A stretch of DNA of 47,828 nt from an uncultured Thiodictyon sp. (GCF_903946935.1 NZ_CAJAXH010000231.1:1-47828); one strand, 5' to 3'. Counted from the first letter of the stretch, positions 17,938-26,560 are shown. The notes: generated by a model from the letters alone, not told the origin. Numbers and translations: made by a program.

Positions 17938-18308
17938 GGGGCCATCGTACTGCCCGGTCATTCCGGTCGAAAAACTGGCATCCAGGCCGCCGCTTGGTCG
18001 GGTGTGCTCAATCTGCTGTCTCGCCCGATCCTGCTGGGCGTCACCGTCACGGGGCTCTGCCCCTGGCTGCGCCGCCAGCGGCACGCGTGTCGGCCCGCAG
18101 CGCTCGGCTAGGGGCGGACCGGACACCGCAGGAGCGGTGTCGCGAGAGAGTCAATATACTGTCCGCGAAATTCACCCCTGGTTTGACCCCGTTGGGGTCG
18201 GTACGCAAGCGCGCGTGGAACCGGATACCAGGTTCCGACACGGCCAGACATCGCTAAGAACCTATTTGGGACGGGCCGCCTAACGGCCAATCCGCTTGGA
18301 GTTGCAGA
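17938..18308. other. Gene-free spacer with small hairpins
   Basis: I see no credible gene. It holds one copy of the GACACCGC palindrome (18122-18141) and two short hairpins: GACCCC-gtt-GGGGTC near 18184-18198 and GGAACC...GGTTCC near 18218-18237. A tatactgtcc motif near 18154 recurs at about 23164. The promoter of the NB-ARC gene should be in this stretch but I cannot place it. Confidence 0.5.
18122..18141. repeat. GACACCGC palindrome, copy 1
   Basis: GACACCGC-agga-GCGGTGTC, a perfect 8-bp stem with a 4-base loop. The same element occurs at 25650 and 33859. Confidence 0.85.
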
Positions 18309-20489
18309 ATGACGGTAGACCACAGCACCAACCCGACCGACCGCACACCTGATACGGCCCCCGGCGCGGTCGCCGACTACGATCCGCGCCGGCCGGTCTT
18401 TTCTGTGCCCTATCGCCAATTGGGCGATCGGTTCATCGGCCGGGAGACGACACTGGATGAGGTGCGGCAACAGTTGAGCGCCGGGCGCCGCACCAATATC
18501 ACCCAGGGGGCCGCATTAGAGGGGCTCGCTGGCCTGGGCAAGACCCAGACGGCGGTAGAATATGCCTATCGCTATCGCGATGAATACCCCAATGGCGTCA
18601 TCTGGCTGGCCGCCGATGGGGACCTGGAGACCCAACTCGCCGAACTGGCGGTCAAGGCCGGCTGGATCGCGCCCGCGTCCGAACGCCGCTATATGATTGA
18701 GATCGCCCGTCACCGGCTGCGTAGCGTCGCGGACTGCTTGATCGTATTCGACAACGTGCAGGACCCGGCGGCGCTTCGCGACTACCTGCCCGAACCGCCC
18801 GCAGCCCCACACATCCTGATGACCAGCGGCGCCGAGCAACCGGATTCCACGGCGGTCTTCATTGATCGACTGGACCCGGCGGCAGCACTGCGGCTATTGA
18901 TCCAGACGGCCGACCGCGAGCCGGATGGCGAGGCCGAATTGGACGCCGCCCGCGAGATCGCCGATACCCTGGACGGCCTGCCGCTGGCCCTGGAACTGGC
19001 GGGCGGCCATTTAGCGCATAGTGCGATGGGATTCCAGCACGCTCTCCAACGGCTACGCGACGACCGCAGGGAAGGGGCGGATCTGGATTGCGTCCTGCGC
19101 ATCGGCACGGCGGTCTGCGCCGAACAGCCACTCTTGCCGGCCGTCTTGGACGTACTCGCCTGGAGCGGTCCGGCAGCCATGGGTCGCGACCTACTGGCCG
19201 CTATGGTCGGTGCCACGGACCACGCCGAACTCGATGCCGCGCTGGAGTTCGGCACCGGGCGCGCCATCATCCGGGCACTGCCGGAAACCAACCGTTATGC
19301 GCTGCATCCGCGAGTAGCGCAGGGCCATCGCGAGCAATCAGCCATCGCCGATCGACCCGACTGGGCGGCGCAACAGTGCGCACGGGTCTCGGCCTGGTTC
19401 GGCGCCCTGCTCGATGACCCGCAACAGTTGCCGCGCTTCGAGGCGGAGATGGACCATTTGCGCGCATGGCATGAGCACGCGGTACACTTTGCCCCAACGC
19501 TTGCCACCCGGCTCACCTGGCTACGGATTTACGTGCCCTTGAACCGCGGCCAGCCGGACGAGGTCCGGCGGCTGCTCGAACAGGGACTGGCCGAATACCA
19601 GCAGCACGGGTGCGATGACCAGGCGCTGCTGGCCTGCTTGCATCATGACTTGGCCTTCGCGCTGGACGCGCTCGGGGAGACGAAGCGCGCACAGGCGCAG
19701 GTGCAACAGGCAATCGCGATCCGCCGCGGGCTCTTTGGTGACGACCATCCGGATACGGCCAGGTCGTTTGCGAATAGTGCCGACTACGCCGCCACGCTGG
19801 GCGATCAGTTGCGCGCACTGGAGCTGACCGAGCAGACGCTCGCCATCCGCCGCGGACTGCATGGCGACCGGCATCCGGACACCGCCATCTCACTCAACAA
19901 TATCGCCACCTACACCTATAACCTGGGCAACCAGGAGCACGCCTTGGACATGGCAAGCCAGGCGCTGGCCATTCACCGTGACCTCTACGGCGAGCGCCAT
20001 CCCGCGACCGCCGCGTCGCTGGCGAGCGTCGCCTATTTCACCAATGCACTGGGCGACTCGCAAAGGGCACTGGAATTGGCCGGTCAGGCCCTGGCCATCC
20101 ACCGTGCGCTATTCGGCGACCGGCACCCGGACACGGCCATCGGCCTCAACACCATGGCCACCTACTCGAGCGCACTGGGCGAGCAGCAGCGCGCCCTGGA
20201 CCTGACCCAGCAAGGGCTTGCCATCTACCAGGAACTGTTCGGTCTGCGACACCCCGCCACGGCCAAGGCCTTGCAAACCACCGCGGGCTATCTGTTGAAG
20301 CTCGGCAAGACCAACGAGGCCTATACGCAGGCCCAAGCGGCCTACGACATCTTCCGGCAAGTCCTCGGCACCAAGCACCCGCAGACCCTGAGCGCTGCCC
20401 AAATGCTCGCCCGGATCAAGCGTCCAGGCTTTCGCATTCCCTCATTCAAGAAGGGTGGCACCGCCAAAAAGGCAAAGCCAAGAAAATAG
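18309..20489 (+). CDS. NB-ARC (STAND) NTPase with C-terminal tetratricopeptide repeats
   Basis: A 726-residue protein. The NB-ARC core has Walker A GLAGLGKTQ (72-80), Walker B LIVFDN (144-149) and the GLPLAL motif (223-228). A winged-helix-like stretch follows to about 380. From about 460 to 695 it carries 42-residue kinesin-light-chain-type TPRs with the recurring signature QALAIHRxLxGxRHPxTA. The extreme C-terminus is Lys-rich (KKGGTAKKAKPRK). No effector domain is visible: only about 40 low-complexity residues precede the NTPase. STAND proteins oligomerise after sensing a ligand through the repeat domain; many are antiphage sensors, others regulators. Which applies here cannot be read. It stands alone and converges on the small membrane gene at 20566. 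Confidence 0.88.
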   Translation: MTVDHSTNPTDRTPDTAPGAVADYDPRRPVFSVPYRQLGDRFIGRETTLDEVRQQLSAGRRTNITQGAALEGLAGLGKTQTAVEYAYRYRDEYPNGVIWLAADGDLETQLAELAVKAGWIAPASERRYMIEIARHRLRSVADCLIVFDNVQDPAALRDYLPEPPAAPHILMTSGAEQPDSTAVFIDRLDPAAALRLLIQTADREPDGEAELDAAREIADTLDGLPLALELAGGHLAHSAMGFQHALQRLRDDRREGADLDCVLRIGTAVCAEQPLLPAVLDVLAWSGPAAMGRDLLAAMVGATDHAELDAALEFGTGRAIIRALPETNRYALHPRVAQGHREQSAIADRPDWAAQQCARVSAWFGALLDDPQQLPRFEAEMDHLRAWHEHAVHFAPTLATRLTWLRIYVPLNRGQPDEVRRLLEQGLAEYQQHGCDDQALLACLHHDLAFALDALGETKRAQAQVQQAIAIRRGLFGDDHPDTARSFANSADYAATLGDQLRALELTEQTLAIRRGLHGDRHPDTAISLNNIATYTYNLGNQEHALDMASQALAIHRDLYGERHPATAASLASVAYFTNALGDSQRALELAGQALAIHRALFGDRHPDTAIGLNTMATYSSALGEQQRALDLTQQGLAIYQELFGLRHPATAKALQTTAGYLLKLGKTNEAYTQAQAAYDIFRQVLGTKHPQTLSAAQMLARIKRPGFRIPSFKKGGTAKKAKPRK

Positions 20490-20505
20490 TCAAGCGCATA
20501 GCACA

Positions 20506-20528
20506 CGGCCCCGATCCAGTCGGGGCCG
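20506..20528. terminator. Hairpin between convergent genes
   Basis: CGGCCCCGA-tccag-TCGGGGCCG, a perfect 9-bp GC-rich stem with a 5-base loop, between the NB-ARC gene and the convergent 35-residue gene. There is no T-run on either side, so it is a weak or Rho-assisted terminator or an mRNA 3' stabiliser. Confidence 0.55.
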
Positions 20529-20565
20529 CGCAGGTCTTGAGGCTTCATTCGGGCGTGGTGGTGGG

Positions 20566-20673
20566 TTAAACCCCGGCGCCGCTCAGGGCGTAGGGCACCA
20601 GGGGTACCAGCGTGATGCCAATGGCCAACCAAAAGGCGTGGTTGCTCTTGGAACGGAGGTCTTCGTCACTCAT
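20566..20673 (-). CDS. 35-residue single-pass membrane protein
   Basis: A short reading frame starting MSDEDLRSKSNHAFW with an AAGGTG ribosome-binding site about 7 bases before the ATG. A charged N-terminus of ten residues precedes one hydrophobic helix (FWLAIGITLVPLVPYAL) and the end SGAGV. An A/T-rich stretch about 30 bases further upstream (TTTAAATAGTATAC) could hold a -10 box. The design resembles small subunits of membrane complexes, including photosynthetic or cytochrome ones, but I recognise no specific family. Codon pattern, ribosome-binding site and clean transmembrane profile make it more than a chance frame. Confidence 0.55.
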   Translation of the reverse strand: MSDEDLRSKSNHAFWLAIGITLVPLVPYALSGAGV

Positions 20674-20892
20674 GATGATCACCTTGGATTAGTCGTCTCG
20701 TATACTATTTAAAGGCTTCTTGGAGGTCTGCCGGATCGGGGGGAGCAACCCGACAGACCCCGCTCAGTGCCTACGATTCACAAGATACAGACCGCACCGT
20801 CCAATCTCCAATGGGTGTTTCCGACTACTGCGATAGGTTTTACGCTACCATCGTAGCCTTTGGGAAAAGGGGCGACGTCGCCAGGCTGGCGC

Positions 20893-22068
20893 TTAATTCG
20901 ACGCGGACGCGCCGGATGGCGCCCGCAGCCAAGTCAGGCACAGCAGCACCCCGGCCCCCCACAGCGCCGCCGCCAACGGCAGGGTGACCTGCGCGGAGAA
21001 TGGGATGCCGGCCAGGGTCAGCCCGACGCGCGCGGCCGCCCCCAGCGCGAGGCTGGCGAAGAGTGTACCCACGAACAGGCCCTCGCGCCCGTGCCGACCG
21101 ACGCCGCCGACCCCCATGAGTCCGGCCAGCAAGGCCCCGCCCCAGGCAGTACCCGCCAGGACCTGCAAGGCGATCAACAGCGGCAGATTAGGCGCGGCCA
21201 GGCAGCCGGTGCAGGCGGCCGTGCCCAGCAGAGCCGCCCGGGCGAAAGCGCGCCGCGCCCCGACCCGCTCCACCACTGGCTGGCCGGCGCTGACCGCCAG
21301 ACTGAAACCGATCCAGAACACCGGCAACAGCCAGTGCAGCAGGGACGGGTCGGCCAAGCCCTTATAGAGCGGCGCTGAGTTGACAAAGATATGCACCTGG
21401 AGCCCCGCCCCCAGCAGCAGCATCGCCGCCAGCCAGCGCCAGACGGTGGTGAAGGCCGGCCGGGGGACGCTGTCCACCACGCGGTCGGCCGGACGCTGGC
21501 GCGCCTCCCAGGCCGCGAAGCCCAGGGTCGCCAAGGCCAGGCTGACCCCGGACAGGGCGAACGGCAGGAGCGGATCGACGCCCTTGAGCACCGTTCCCAG
21601 GTAAGGCGCCAAGGCACCGGCCAGCCCCATGCCCAGCAGGGCGACCGCGGTGGCACGCCCTGGCGCATGGCCGCGCCGGGCGATCAGCGCATAGAGCGGT
21701 GCGCGCAGGACCGAGGAGGTCAACACCCACAGCGCAGCCAAGGCGACGAATAACGCCGCATCGCCGACCCGCAGCAGGGGCAACGCGACGAAGGCCAGGC
21801 AGGCGATCAGGTTCAAACCCAGCACCACCGGGGCGAGCCCCCGGAACAGGCGCATGGCCCGGTCGGCATAGAGCCCCAGCACGATATCGGCGCAGGCGAA
21901 CAGCAGTTGGTCCAACAACAGCAGACGCGGCGCGAACGCCTTCGGCAGCCCGAGCTTGGCCAGTAGATCGCCGAGAAAGATCGCGTAGACCGCCCAGGTC
22001 AGCAGAAACAGAAATTGCACCAGGCCCAGATAGCTGAGCAGGAGACGGCTGGCGGTTGGAGCAGTCAT
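20893..22068 (-). CDS. MFS-type transporter
   Basis: A 391-residue, strongly hydrophobic protein from ATG at 22068, preceded by GGAGA; the longer open frame upstream is not needed. It contains about 12 membrane segments in two halves separated by a polar loop (about 185-205, WEARQRPADRV). The intracellular loop after helix 2 has LYADRAMR, similar to the MFS motif-A region, and RRGHAPGRATA lies between helices 4 and 5. The size and layout fit the major facilitator superfamily. No substrate can be assigned. It is divergent from the secreted-protein gene at 22222. Confidence 0.8.
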   Translation of the reverse strand: MTAPTASRLLLSYLGLVQFLFLLTWAVYAIFLGDLLAKLGLPKAFAPRLLLLDQLLFACADIVLGLYADRAMRLFRGLAPVVLGLNLIACLAFVALPLLRVGDAALFVALAALWVLTSSVLRAPLYALIARRGHAPGRATAVALLGMGLAGALAPYLGTVLKGVDPLLPFALSGVSLALATLGFAAWEARQRPADRVVDSVPRPAFTTVWRWLAAMLLLGAGLQVHIFVNSAPLYKGLADPSLLHWLLPVFWIGFSLAVSAGQPVVERVGARRAFARAALLGTAACTGCLAAPNLPLLIALQVLAGTAWGGALLAGLMGVGGVGRHGREGLFVGTLFASLALGAAARVGLTLAGIPFSAQVTLPLAAALWGAGVLLCLTWLRAPSGASASN

Positions 22069-22221
22069 GATGATCTCCGCGTGGTGGATGCCCAAACCTA
22101 ACCAAGGTGCCACATTGCCGACCCTGGTGGTTGCGCAGACGTGGTAGCCCATTGCGGTGGAAGCAAGCGACGGCAAATTCGGTGTACAGTCACCGGCGCG
22201 ACCACAGCAAGGGCTTATTCC

Positions 22222-22692
22222 ATGAAAACCGCCATTCTTCTCTCCCTACTCCTGTTTTCCGCACTCCTCGCCGCGGCTACGCTGCAGGTCGGTTCCCGCC
22301 TGCCCGTCCTGACCCTGAAGGACCAGCACGATGCGCCCGCGACCATCGCAACCACCACACACTATCTGATCTTCACCGCCGAACGCGCCCCCTCGGCGGT
22401 GGTCGAGACAGCCCTCGAAGGCCAGACCGCCCAGACGCTCGACGCCGCCAAGGTCCGCTACGTCGCCGACATCAGCGGGATGCCGGCGCTCGTGTCCGCG
22501 GCCTTCGCGCTGCCAAAGCTGCGTAAACGGCCTTACCCGATCGTGCTGGGGCGCACCGCCGCTGAGACGGCCATGCTGCCCCGCGCGCCGGGCAAGGTGA
22601 CCCTGGTGGCGTCGGTGGGCGGGACCATCACGGCCATCCGCTTCATCGGCGACGCCGTCACGCTGCGCACCGCGCTGGGGCTCGTGCGCTAA
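22222..22692 (+). CDS. Secreted protein with possible thioredoxin-like fold, no cysteines
   Basis: A 156-residue protein from ATG at 22222 with a clear signal peptide (MKTAILLSLLLFSALLAAAT). The mature part begins LQVGSRLPVLTLKDQHDAP, which resembles the opening of redoxin/AhpC-TSA proteins, and later has HYLIFTAER where those place their active-site CxxC; no cysteine is present. Strands PYPIVLGR and KVTLVASVGGTITAIRF complete a plausible alpha/beta fold. It is probably periplasmic, with a structural or binding role rather than a redox one. This is inference; the family is not recognised with confidence. Confidence 0.65.
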   Translation: MKTAILLSLLLFSALLAAATLQVGSRLPVLTLKDQHDAPATIATTTHYLIFTAERAPSAVVETALEGQTAQTLDAAKVRYVADISGMPALVSAAFALPKLRKRPYPIVLGRTAAETAMLPRAPGKVTLVASVGGTITAIRFIGDAVTLRTALGLVR

Positions 22693-22729
22693 GGTCTGCG
22701 CCGCGCGACAGTTAGCGAGGTGAAGCGCT

Positions 22730-23023
22730 ATGTCGAGAACATCTAAGCCGCCAACCATCGTTGCGCCAACGCCCGAAGAAGATGCCGCAATCATCGCTGC
22801 CGCGCGGAACGACCCTGACGCACAGCCATTGACCGACGCGGAGCTTGCCGCCATGGTGGCGATACGGGCAATGAGGGGGCGCCCCAGGGCCGAGAGCAAG
22901 AAGGTTCTGGTATCCGTGAGCTATAGCCCAGAGGTGGTCGATTTCTTCAAATCAACAGGGGCGGGCTGGCAATCGCGTATGGATTGCGTGCAGCGTGATT
23001 ATGTCGCCCGGAATTCGCATTGA
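22730..23023 (+). CDS. brnA: BrnA-type antitoxin
   Basis: A 97-residue protein with a GAGGTG ribosome-binding site. The C-terminal half has the BrnA pattern GRPRAESKKVLVSVSYSPEV followed by FFKSTGAGWQSRMDCV, a ribbon-helix-helix-type DNA-binding and toxin-binding module. BrnA normally neutralises the RNase toxin BrnT, whose gene lies directly upstream and overlaps or nearly touches it. Here the upstream neighbour is the secreted protein, and no BrnT-like frame is present on either side. It is therefore an orphan antitoxin, possibly still a repressor. Confidence 0.8.
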   Translation: MSRTSKPPTIVAPTPEEDAAIIAAARNDPDAQPLTDAELAAMVAIRAMRGRPRAESKKVLVSVSYSPEVVDFFKSTGAGWQSRMDCVQRDYVARNSH

Positions 23024-23250
23024 AGCCCGAAGGCTAGAGCGAAGTATCGGAGTATGGCGGTACGTCCGATTATCGCGAATCTGATGGGGGTGTGCTTTCG
23101 CGTTATACACAAGGCTCGACGATGAAGGGGTTGTGTCGCTTTCGCGGTAGTTGGGGAATTAAGTATACTGTCCCCAGAGTCCCCAGGACCAAGGCTGAAG
23201 CCTTGGACTCCATGAAGATGGTCGCTAGCCGGAACGATGATCAATGCCTG

Positions 23251-24441
23251 TTAAGTTAAGGTTTCCTGTTCAGGAAATTCATTGGGTATGTTATTTCGCC
23301 TCATTATTGATTGGGCCACATGCCTTATTATCTGCTGATCAGCTAACGGATGCCTTGGGGTGTCTATTTCCACTGTATAACACAAAAAACTGTTTTCTTC
23401 GGGAGGTATTTCAGGGCTTTGATACGTTGGGTCATTGCAGAAAAATATCGCGTTTGCTGGAAATTTGCCCGGCAACCAATCGCGGAGGACTTTTCTTACA
23501 GTTTCGTTGATCTCCTGCAACCAAGGTTGCGCATCTAAATTTGCATCCAGATATGGCAAATTTAAATCGATAAATATGAAATAAGGCGTATCCGGATCTT
23601 TTGCCAGGGCTTTCCGTATTAGACCTTCGACGCCAACCCTGGAACATTGATCCTTCCCAGATCGCCTCGGAGGCGCCCTGTATTCTAAGACTCCATCGCG
23701 GTGCCTGCTTTTTGCCTCAACAGCAATTCTCATGCCTGAACAATGTGTAGCTAAGAATTCAGTATGCTTGCAAGTACTATCAGCCTCATCCTCAAATGCT
23801 ATCTCGAAGCCAGCGACTATCATTGAGGCAGCCACAAAAAGCTCGAATCGCGCACCCTGAAATTGTGCTCTATTCCTTATGCGATTCAGTAACCTTTCTT
23901 GCAGATCGGCGTTGTGTTTTAGTAGGTAGAGATCATACGCCAGTCGGTACCACGACACCAAGGAACCGTTTCCACTAGAGCGATAGACTCCATCTTCGTC
24001 AGGCTTTTCATTCTTCTGGAAACGGGACAAGCTATCATGCCACTTGAGAGCCGGGTGTCGATCCTTAATTGGCTTTTCTAGCTCTGACATACCCCACTCA
24101 GAACCCAATTTTGAACCGATATAGTTCATTAGAAAATCCGGAAAGTATTTCGTTTCCGCGATCTTCGAATAATGCAGCTCGTCACCCACTGCCACGAAGC
24201 GCCAGTCTCTGAAATGACCCGAAATTATCGGATTGACGCGCCCGTGTTTTTCCTCAAATGCAACCCGATTGGCCCTTGCTTTATAGAAGTTTTTCTCAAG
24301 AAATCCAGCAACGTCATCGGCAGAACCTAATAGGCCTTGCGCCGTTTCTTTTCCATGGCAGTGTTTAAACTTCCTTTTGCTTCCACATGGGCACAGCGCA
24401 TTACGCCGAATTTTATTTCCAGCCCCGTCATAAATCGCCAT
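23251..24441 (-). CDS. SEC-C zinc motif protein with PD-(D/E)XK-like region
   Basis: A 396-residue protein. The N-terminus carries a SEC-C zinc motif, RRNALCPCGSKRKFKHCHG (C17, C19, C28, H29). In the middle, GARFELFVAASMIVAGF, then HTEFLA and IAVEAKSRHR resemble the E...E...ExK core of PD-(D/E)XK nucleases (E199, E227, E241, K243). SEC-C motifs are recurrent add-ons of uncharacterised and defence-related proteins. The gene is visibly A/T-richer than everything around it, with codon use to match (many AAA, ATT, GAA), so it was probably acquired by transfer. It stands alone between the orphan brnA and the HNH pair. Nuclease function is inference; I give it no symbol. Confidence 0.65.
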   Translation of the reverse strand: MAIYDGAGNKIRRNALCPCGSKRKFKHCHGKETAQGLLGSADDVAGFLEKNFYKARANRVAFEEKHGRVNPIISGHFRDWRFVAVGDELHYSKIAETKYFPDFLMNYIGSKLGSEWGMSELEKPIKDRHPALKWHDSLSRFQKNEKPDEDGVYRSSGNGSLVSWYRLAYDLYLLKHNADLQERLLNRIRNRAQFQGARFELFVAASMIVAGFEIAFEDEADSTCKHTEFLATHCSGMRIAVEAKSRHRDGVLEYRAPPRRSGKDQCSRVGVEGLIRKALAKDPDTPYFIFIDLNLPYLDANLDAQPWLQEINETVRKVLRDWLPGKFPANAIFFCNDPTYQSPEIPPEENSFLCYTVEIDTPRHPLADQQIIRHVAQSIMRRNNIPNEFPEQETLT

Positions 24442-24639
24442 CTTTGCGTCTTCCTCGCTAGTACGTAGGCCGGGTAGCGAAAAATCGCCCTATGCGCCAT
24501 CCTATTGAATTCGCGTCTTTTTCTAAAGGAACAGCGTCAGGGTATTCACGTATGACCGCACCAGAATAATCTAATTTCAATTAGATCCTTATCCTTGCTG
24601 TCTGCGAGAGCATCGCGTTGGTGCTTGCCGGCAACACGA

Positions 24640-25062
24640 TCACTTTGGCGGATGCCACCCGGCGACCACCCAGAGTCGACGCGCCGGAACTATGTATGGA
24701 TTGTTGAGATTCAGCACGGCAACGGTCGCCCGTCCGGTAGCCGTCAAGCCGAGGATGCAGGTTGAGTCCTTGCTCCATGTGAAATGCTCGATCCAACGCT
24801 GTCGACGTGGATTGAATAGTGCAACGCTCGCGCCGGTTTCCGGATCTTGCGACTCGACCTGGATTCCCTTGTAGCTATTGCACCAAGCGCAGGCCAGCCA
24901 GAGATTCGATTCCTGGGAGCTGCCGCCTCGGGCACGCGGAATGATATGCTCCACATGCATCTGCGCGCCGCTGACACGCTGGTCGGTCAGGCAGTAACCG
25001 CAGCGCTGCTGTGCAGCGGCAGCAATCCGCTCTCGCAGTGCCTTTGAGATGCCATCGGCCAT
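24640..25062 (-). CDS. HNH endonuclease
   Basis: A 140-residue protein from ATG at 25062. The HNH unit is complete: zinc cysteines C21/C24 and C58/C61, the catalytic H39 in VEHIIPRARGG, N53, and the CNSYKG end. A C-terminal extension of about 70 residues (NPRRQRWIEHFTW, LGLTATGRATVAVLN) is typical of the HNH proteins common in cyanobacteria and sulfur bacteria. Its start codon overlaps the stop of the upstream small gene as TGATG, so translation is coupled. It may be a nicking or double-strand endonuclease; target and role are unknown. Confidence 0.88.
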   Translation of the reverse strand: MADGISKALRERIAAAAQQRCGYCLTDQRVSGAQMHVEHIIPRARGGSSQESNLWLACAWCNSYKGIQVESQDPETGASVALFNPRRQRWIEHFTWSKDSTCILGLTATGRATVAVLNLNNPYIVPARRLWVVAGWHPPK

Positions 25063-25466
25063 CAAGCCGCCGCCGCTTGTCCAAGTAATGCCTTGCCACT
25101 ACGAATGCTGAGCAGCGCATAGGCACGGGCCTTGCGCAGGGTTAGCTCACCGTAACGGTCGCGCAACAGCGCAAGCTCCGCCTGCTCCCCGGGGGTCAGA
25201 TTGGCGGAGCGCTGTCCGAGGTCCGAGAGACGCTGTTGCTCAGGTTCCGATAGGGTGCCGTGAGCGATTGCAAGCAGCGGTCCGTCGCCCAGCCAAGTCA
25301 TTTCCAGAAGCCGGGCCTGAAGTTCCGGCGGTATGTCGTCCAATGCTGGCAAGGCGGCTTCTAGGACCGCAGCGAGTACCTGCTCCAGGGGGCGCTGCAT
25401 GAGTCGCGCGGCCTGGTCTGCCTGCCGTACCAGGGAATCCGGCAAATCCAGTGTAATGGCTGTCAT
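25062..25466 (-). CDS. Small partner protein of the HNH endonuclease
   Basis: A 134-residue protein. The start MTAITLDLPDSLVRQADQAA looks like the beta-strand and first helix of a ribbon-helix-helix antitoxin, followed by a helical body rich in Leu, Glu and Arg. It is translationally coupled (TGATG) to the HNH endonuclease downstream. This pairing recurs in other genomes to my recollection and has the layout of a toxin-antitoxin or immunity pair, but no experimental function is known to me. Confidence 0.65.
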   Translation of the reverse strand: MTAITLDLPDSLVRQADQAARLMQRPLEQVLAAVLEAALPALDDIPPELQARLLEMTWLGDGPLLAIAHGTLSEPEQQRLSDLGQRSANLTPGEQAELALLRDRYGELTLRKARAYALLSIRSGKALLGQAAAA

Positions 25467-25649
25467 CGGGGGACCCTTTGGGTGGTGGTGTGGAACTTGG
25501 CGGTCACGATCATGGGCGTCGCCTCTCCCAAGGTATTACCCGATAGTTTACTTCATCTGGGGCTCGCTCAGGCGGGCCAATCCATGCACCCTGCGGCCTT
25601 GACTAGCCGGCCACCGGCTCACGCGGCGCAGAGCGCCTGACACATGCGT

Positions 25650-25669
25650 GACACCGCTGGAGCGGTGTC
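25650..25669. repeat. GACACCGC palindrome, copy 2
   Basis: GACACCGC-tgga-GCGGTGTC in a gene-free stretch. It is preceded by GCGGCGCAGAG at 25623-25633, a flank it shares with copy 3. Confidence 0.85.
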
Positions 25670-25712
25670 ACGAGCGCGAGGGTGCGGTTCGGTGCCCAGA
25701 GTAATGATCAAC

Positions 25713-26549
25713 TCAGGCCAATGCCCGCGCATGGTAAGCTAGATGCTCGCCGATGAAGGTGGCGATGAAGTGATAGCTGTGGTCGTAGTCGGGCTGCATC
25801 CGCAGGGTGAGGGGAAATTCCCGCTCCTCGCAGGCACGCGCCAGCGCCTCGGGCTTGAGCTGCCCGGCGGCGAGAAACTCGTCGGCGGTCCCTTGGTCGA
25901 TCAGCAACGGGATTGGTGCCGCACCCGCACGGATCAATTCGGTCGCATCCCAGTCCCGCCAGAGTGCCTCGTCATCGCCCAGATAGGCGCTGAAGCAGCC
26001 CCGGCCCCAGTCGCAGTCCGTCGGATGACAGACCGGTGCAAAAGCCGATACCGAGCGGTAGACACCCGGATGTTTCAGGGCACTGATCAAGGCGCCGTGA
26101 CCGCCCATGGAGTGGCCGGTGATGGAGCGGCGCCCCGGCACCAGCGGCAATGTGCGCTCCAACAGGGCCGGCAGCTCCAGGTTCACATAGTCGAACATCC
26201 GATAGTGCGCGGCCCAGGGCGCCTGGGTGGCGTTCACATAGAAACCGGCACCCTGACCCAGGTCGTAACGGTCCGGCTCATCGGCCACGTTGGCCCCCCT
26301 GGGGCTCGTGTCCGGCATCACCAGCGCGAGGCCCAATTCGGCCGCATAGCGCTGGGCGCCGGCCTTGACCCTTACGTTGTCGTCGGTACAGGTCAGCCCG
26401 GAGAGGAAATACACGGCGGGTACCGGGCCGGATTGCGCCTGCGGCGGCAGATAGACCGAGAAGGTCATCCGGCACTGGCAACTCTCGGAATCATGGGTGT
26501 AGCGATTCAGCCAGCCGCCGAATTCGCGGATGTGTTCGATCTGTTGCAT
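25713..26549 (-). CDS. fghA: S-formylglutathione hydrolase
   Basis: A 278-residue serine hydrolase from ATG at 26549 (MQQIEHIREFGGW). The nucleophile is S147 in GHSMGGHGAL; LSGLTCTDDN near residue 50 forms the oxyanion region, and DHSYHF near the end carries the catalytic His. The length equals that of esterase D/FghA proteins. It hydrolyses S-formylglutathione to glutathione and formate, the second step of formaldehyde detoxification. The gene starts 11 bases after adhC. The same frame stays open far upstream, but that is antisense to nothing useful and overlaps adhC. Confidence 0.96.
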   Translation of the reverse strand: MQQIEHIREFGGWLNRYTHDSESCQCRMTFSVYLPPQAQSGPVPAVYFLSGLTCTDDNVRVKAGAQRYAAELGLALVMPDTSPRGANVADEPDRYDLGQGAGFYVNATQAPWAAHYRMFDYVNLELPALLERTLPLVPGRRSITGHSMGGHGALISALKHPGVYRSVSAFAPVCHPTDCDWGRGCFSAYLGDDEALWRDWDATELIRAGAAPIPLLIDQGTADEFLAAGQLKPEALARACEEREFPLTLRMQPDYDHSYHFIATFIGEHLAYHARALA

Positions 26550-26560
26550 GGGGCGCGTGC

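Noticed and set aside
20342-20632. 96-residue minus-strand frame with a hydrophobic stretch
   Set aside because: Overlaps the TPR gene end and the hairpin; no ribosome-binding site. The 35-residue frame next to it is the better candidate.
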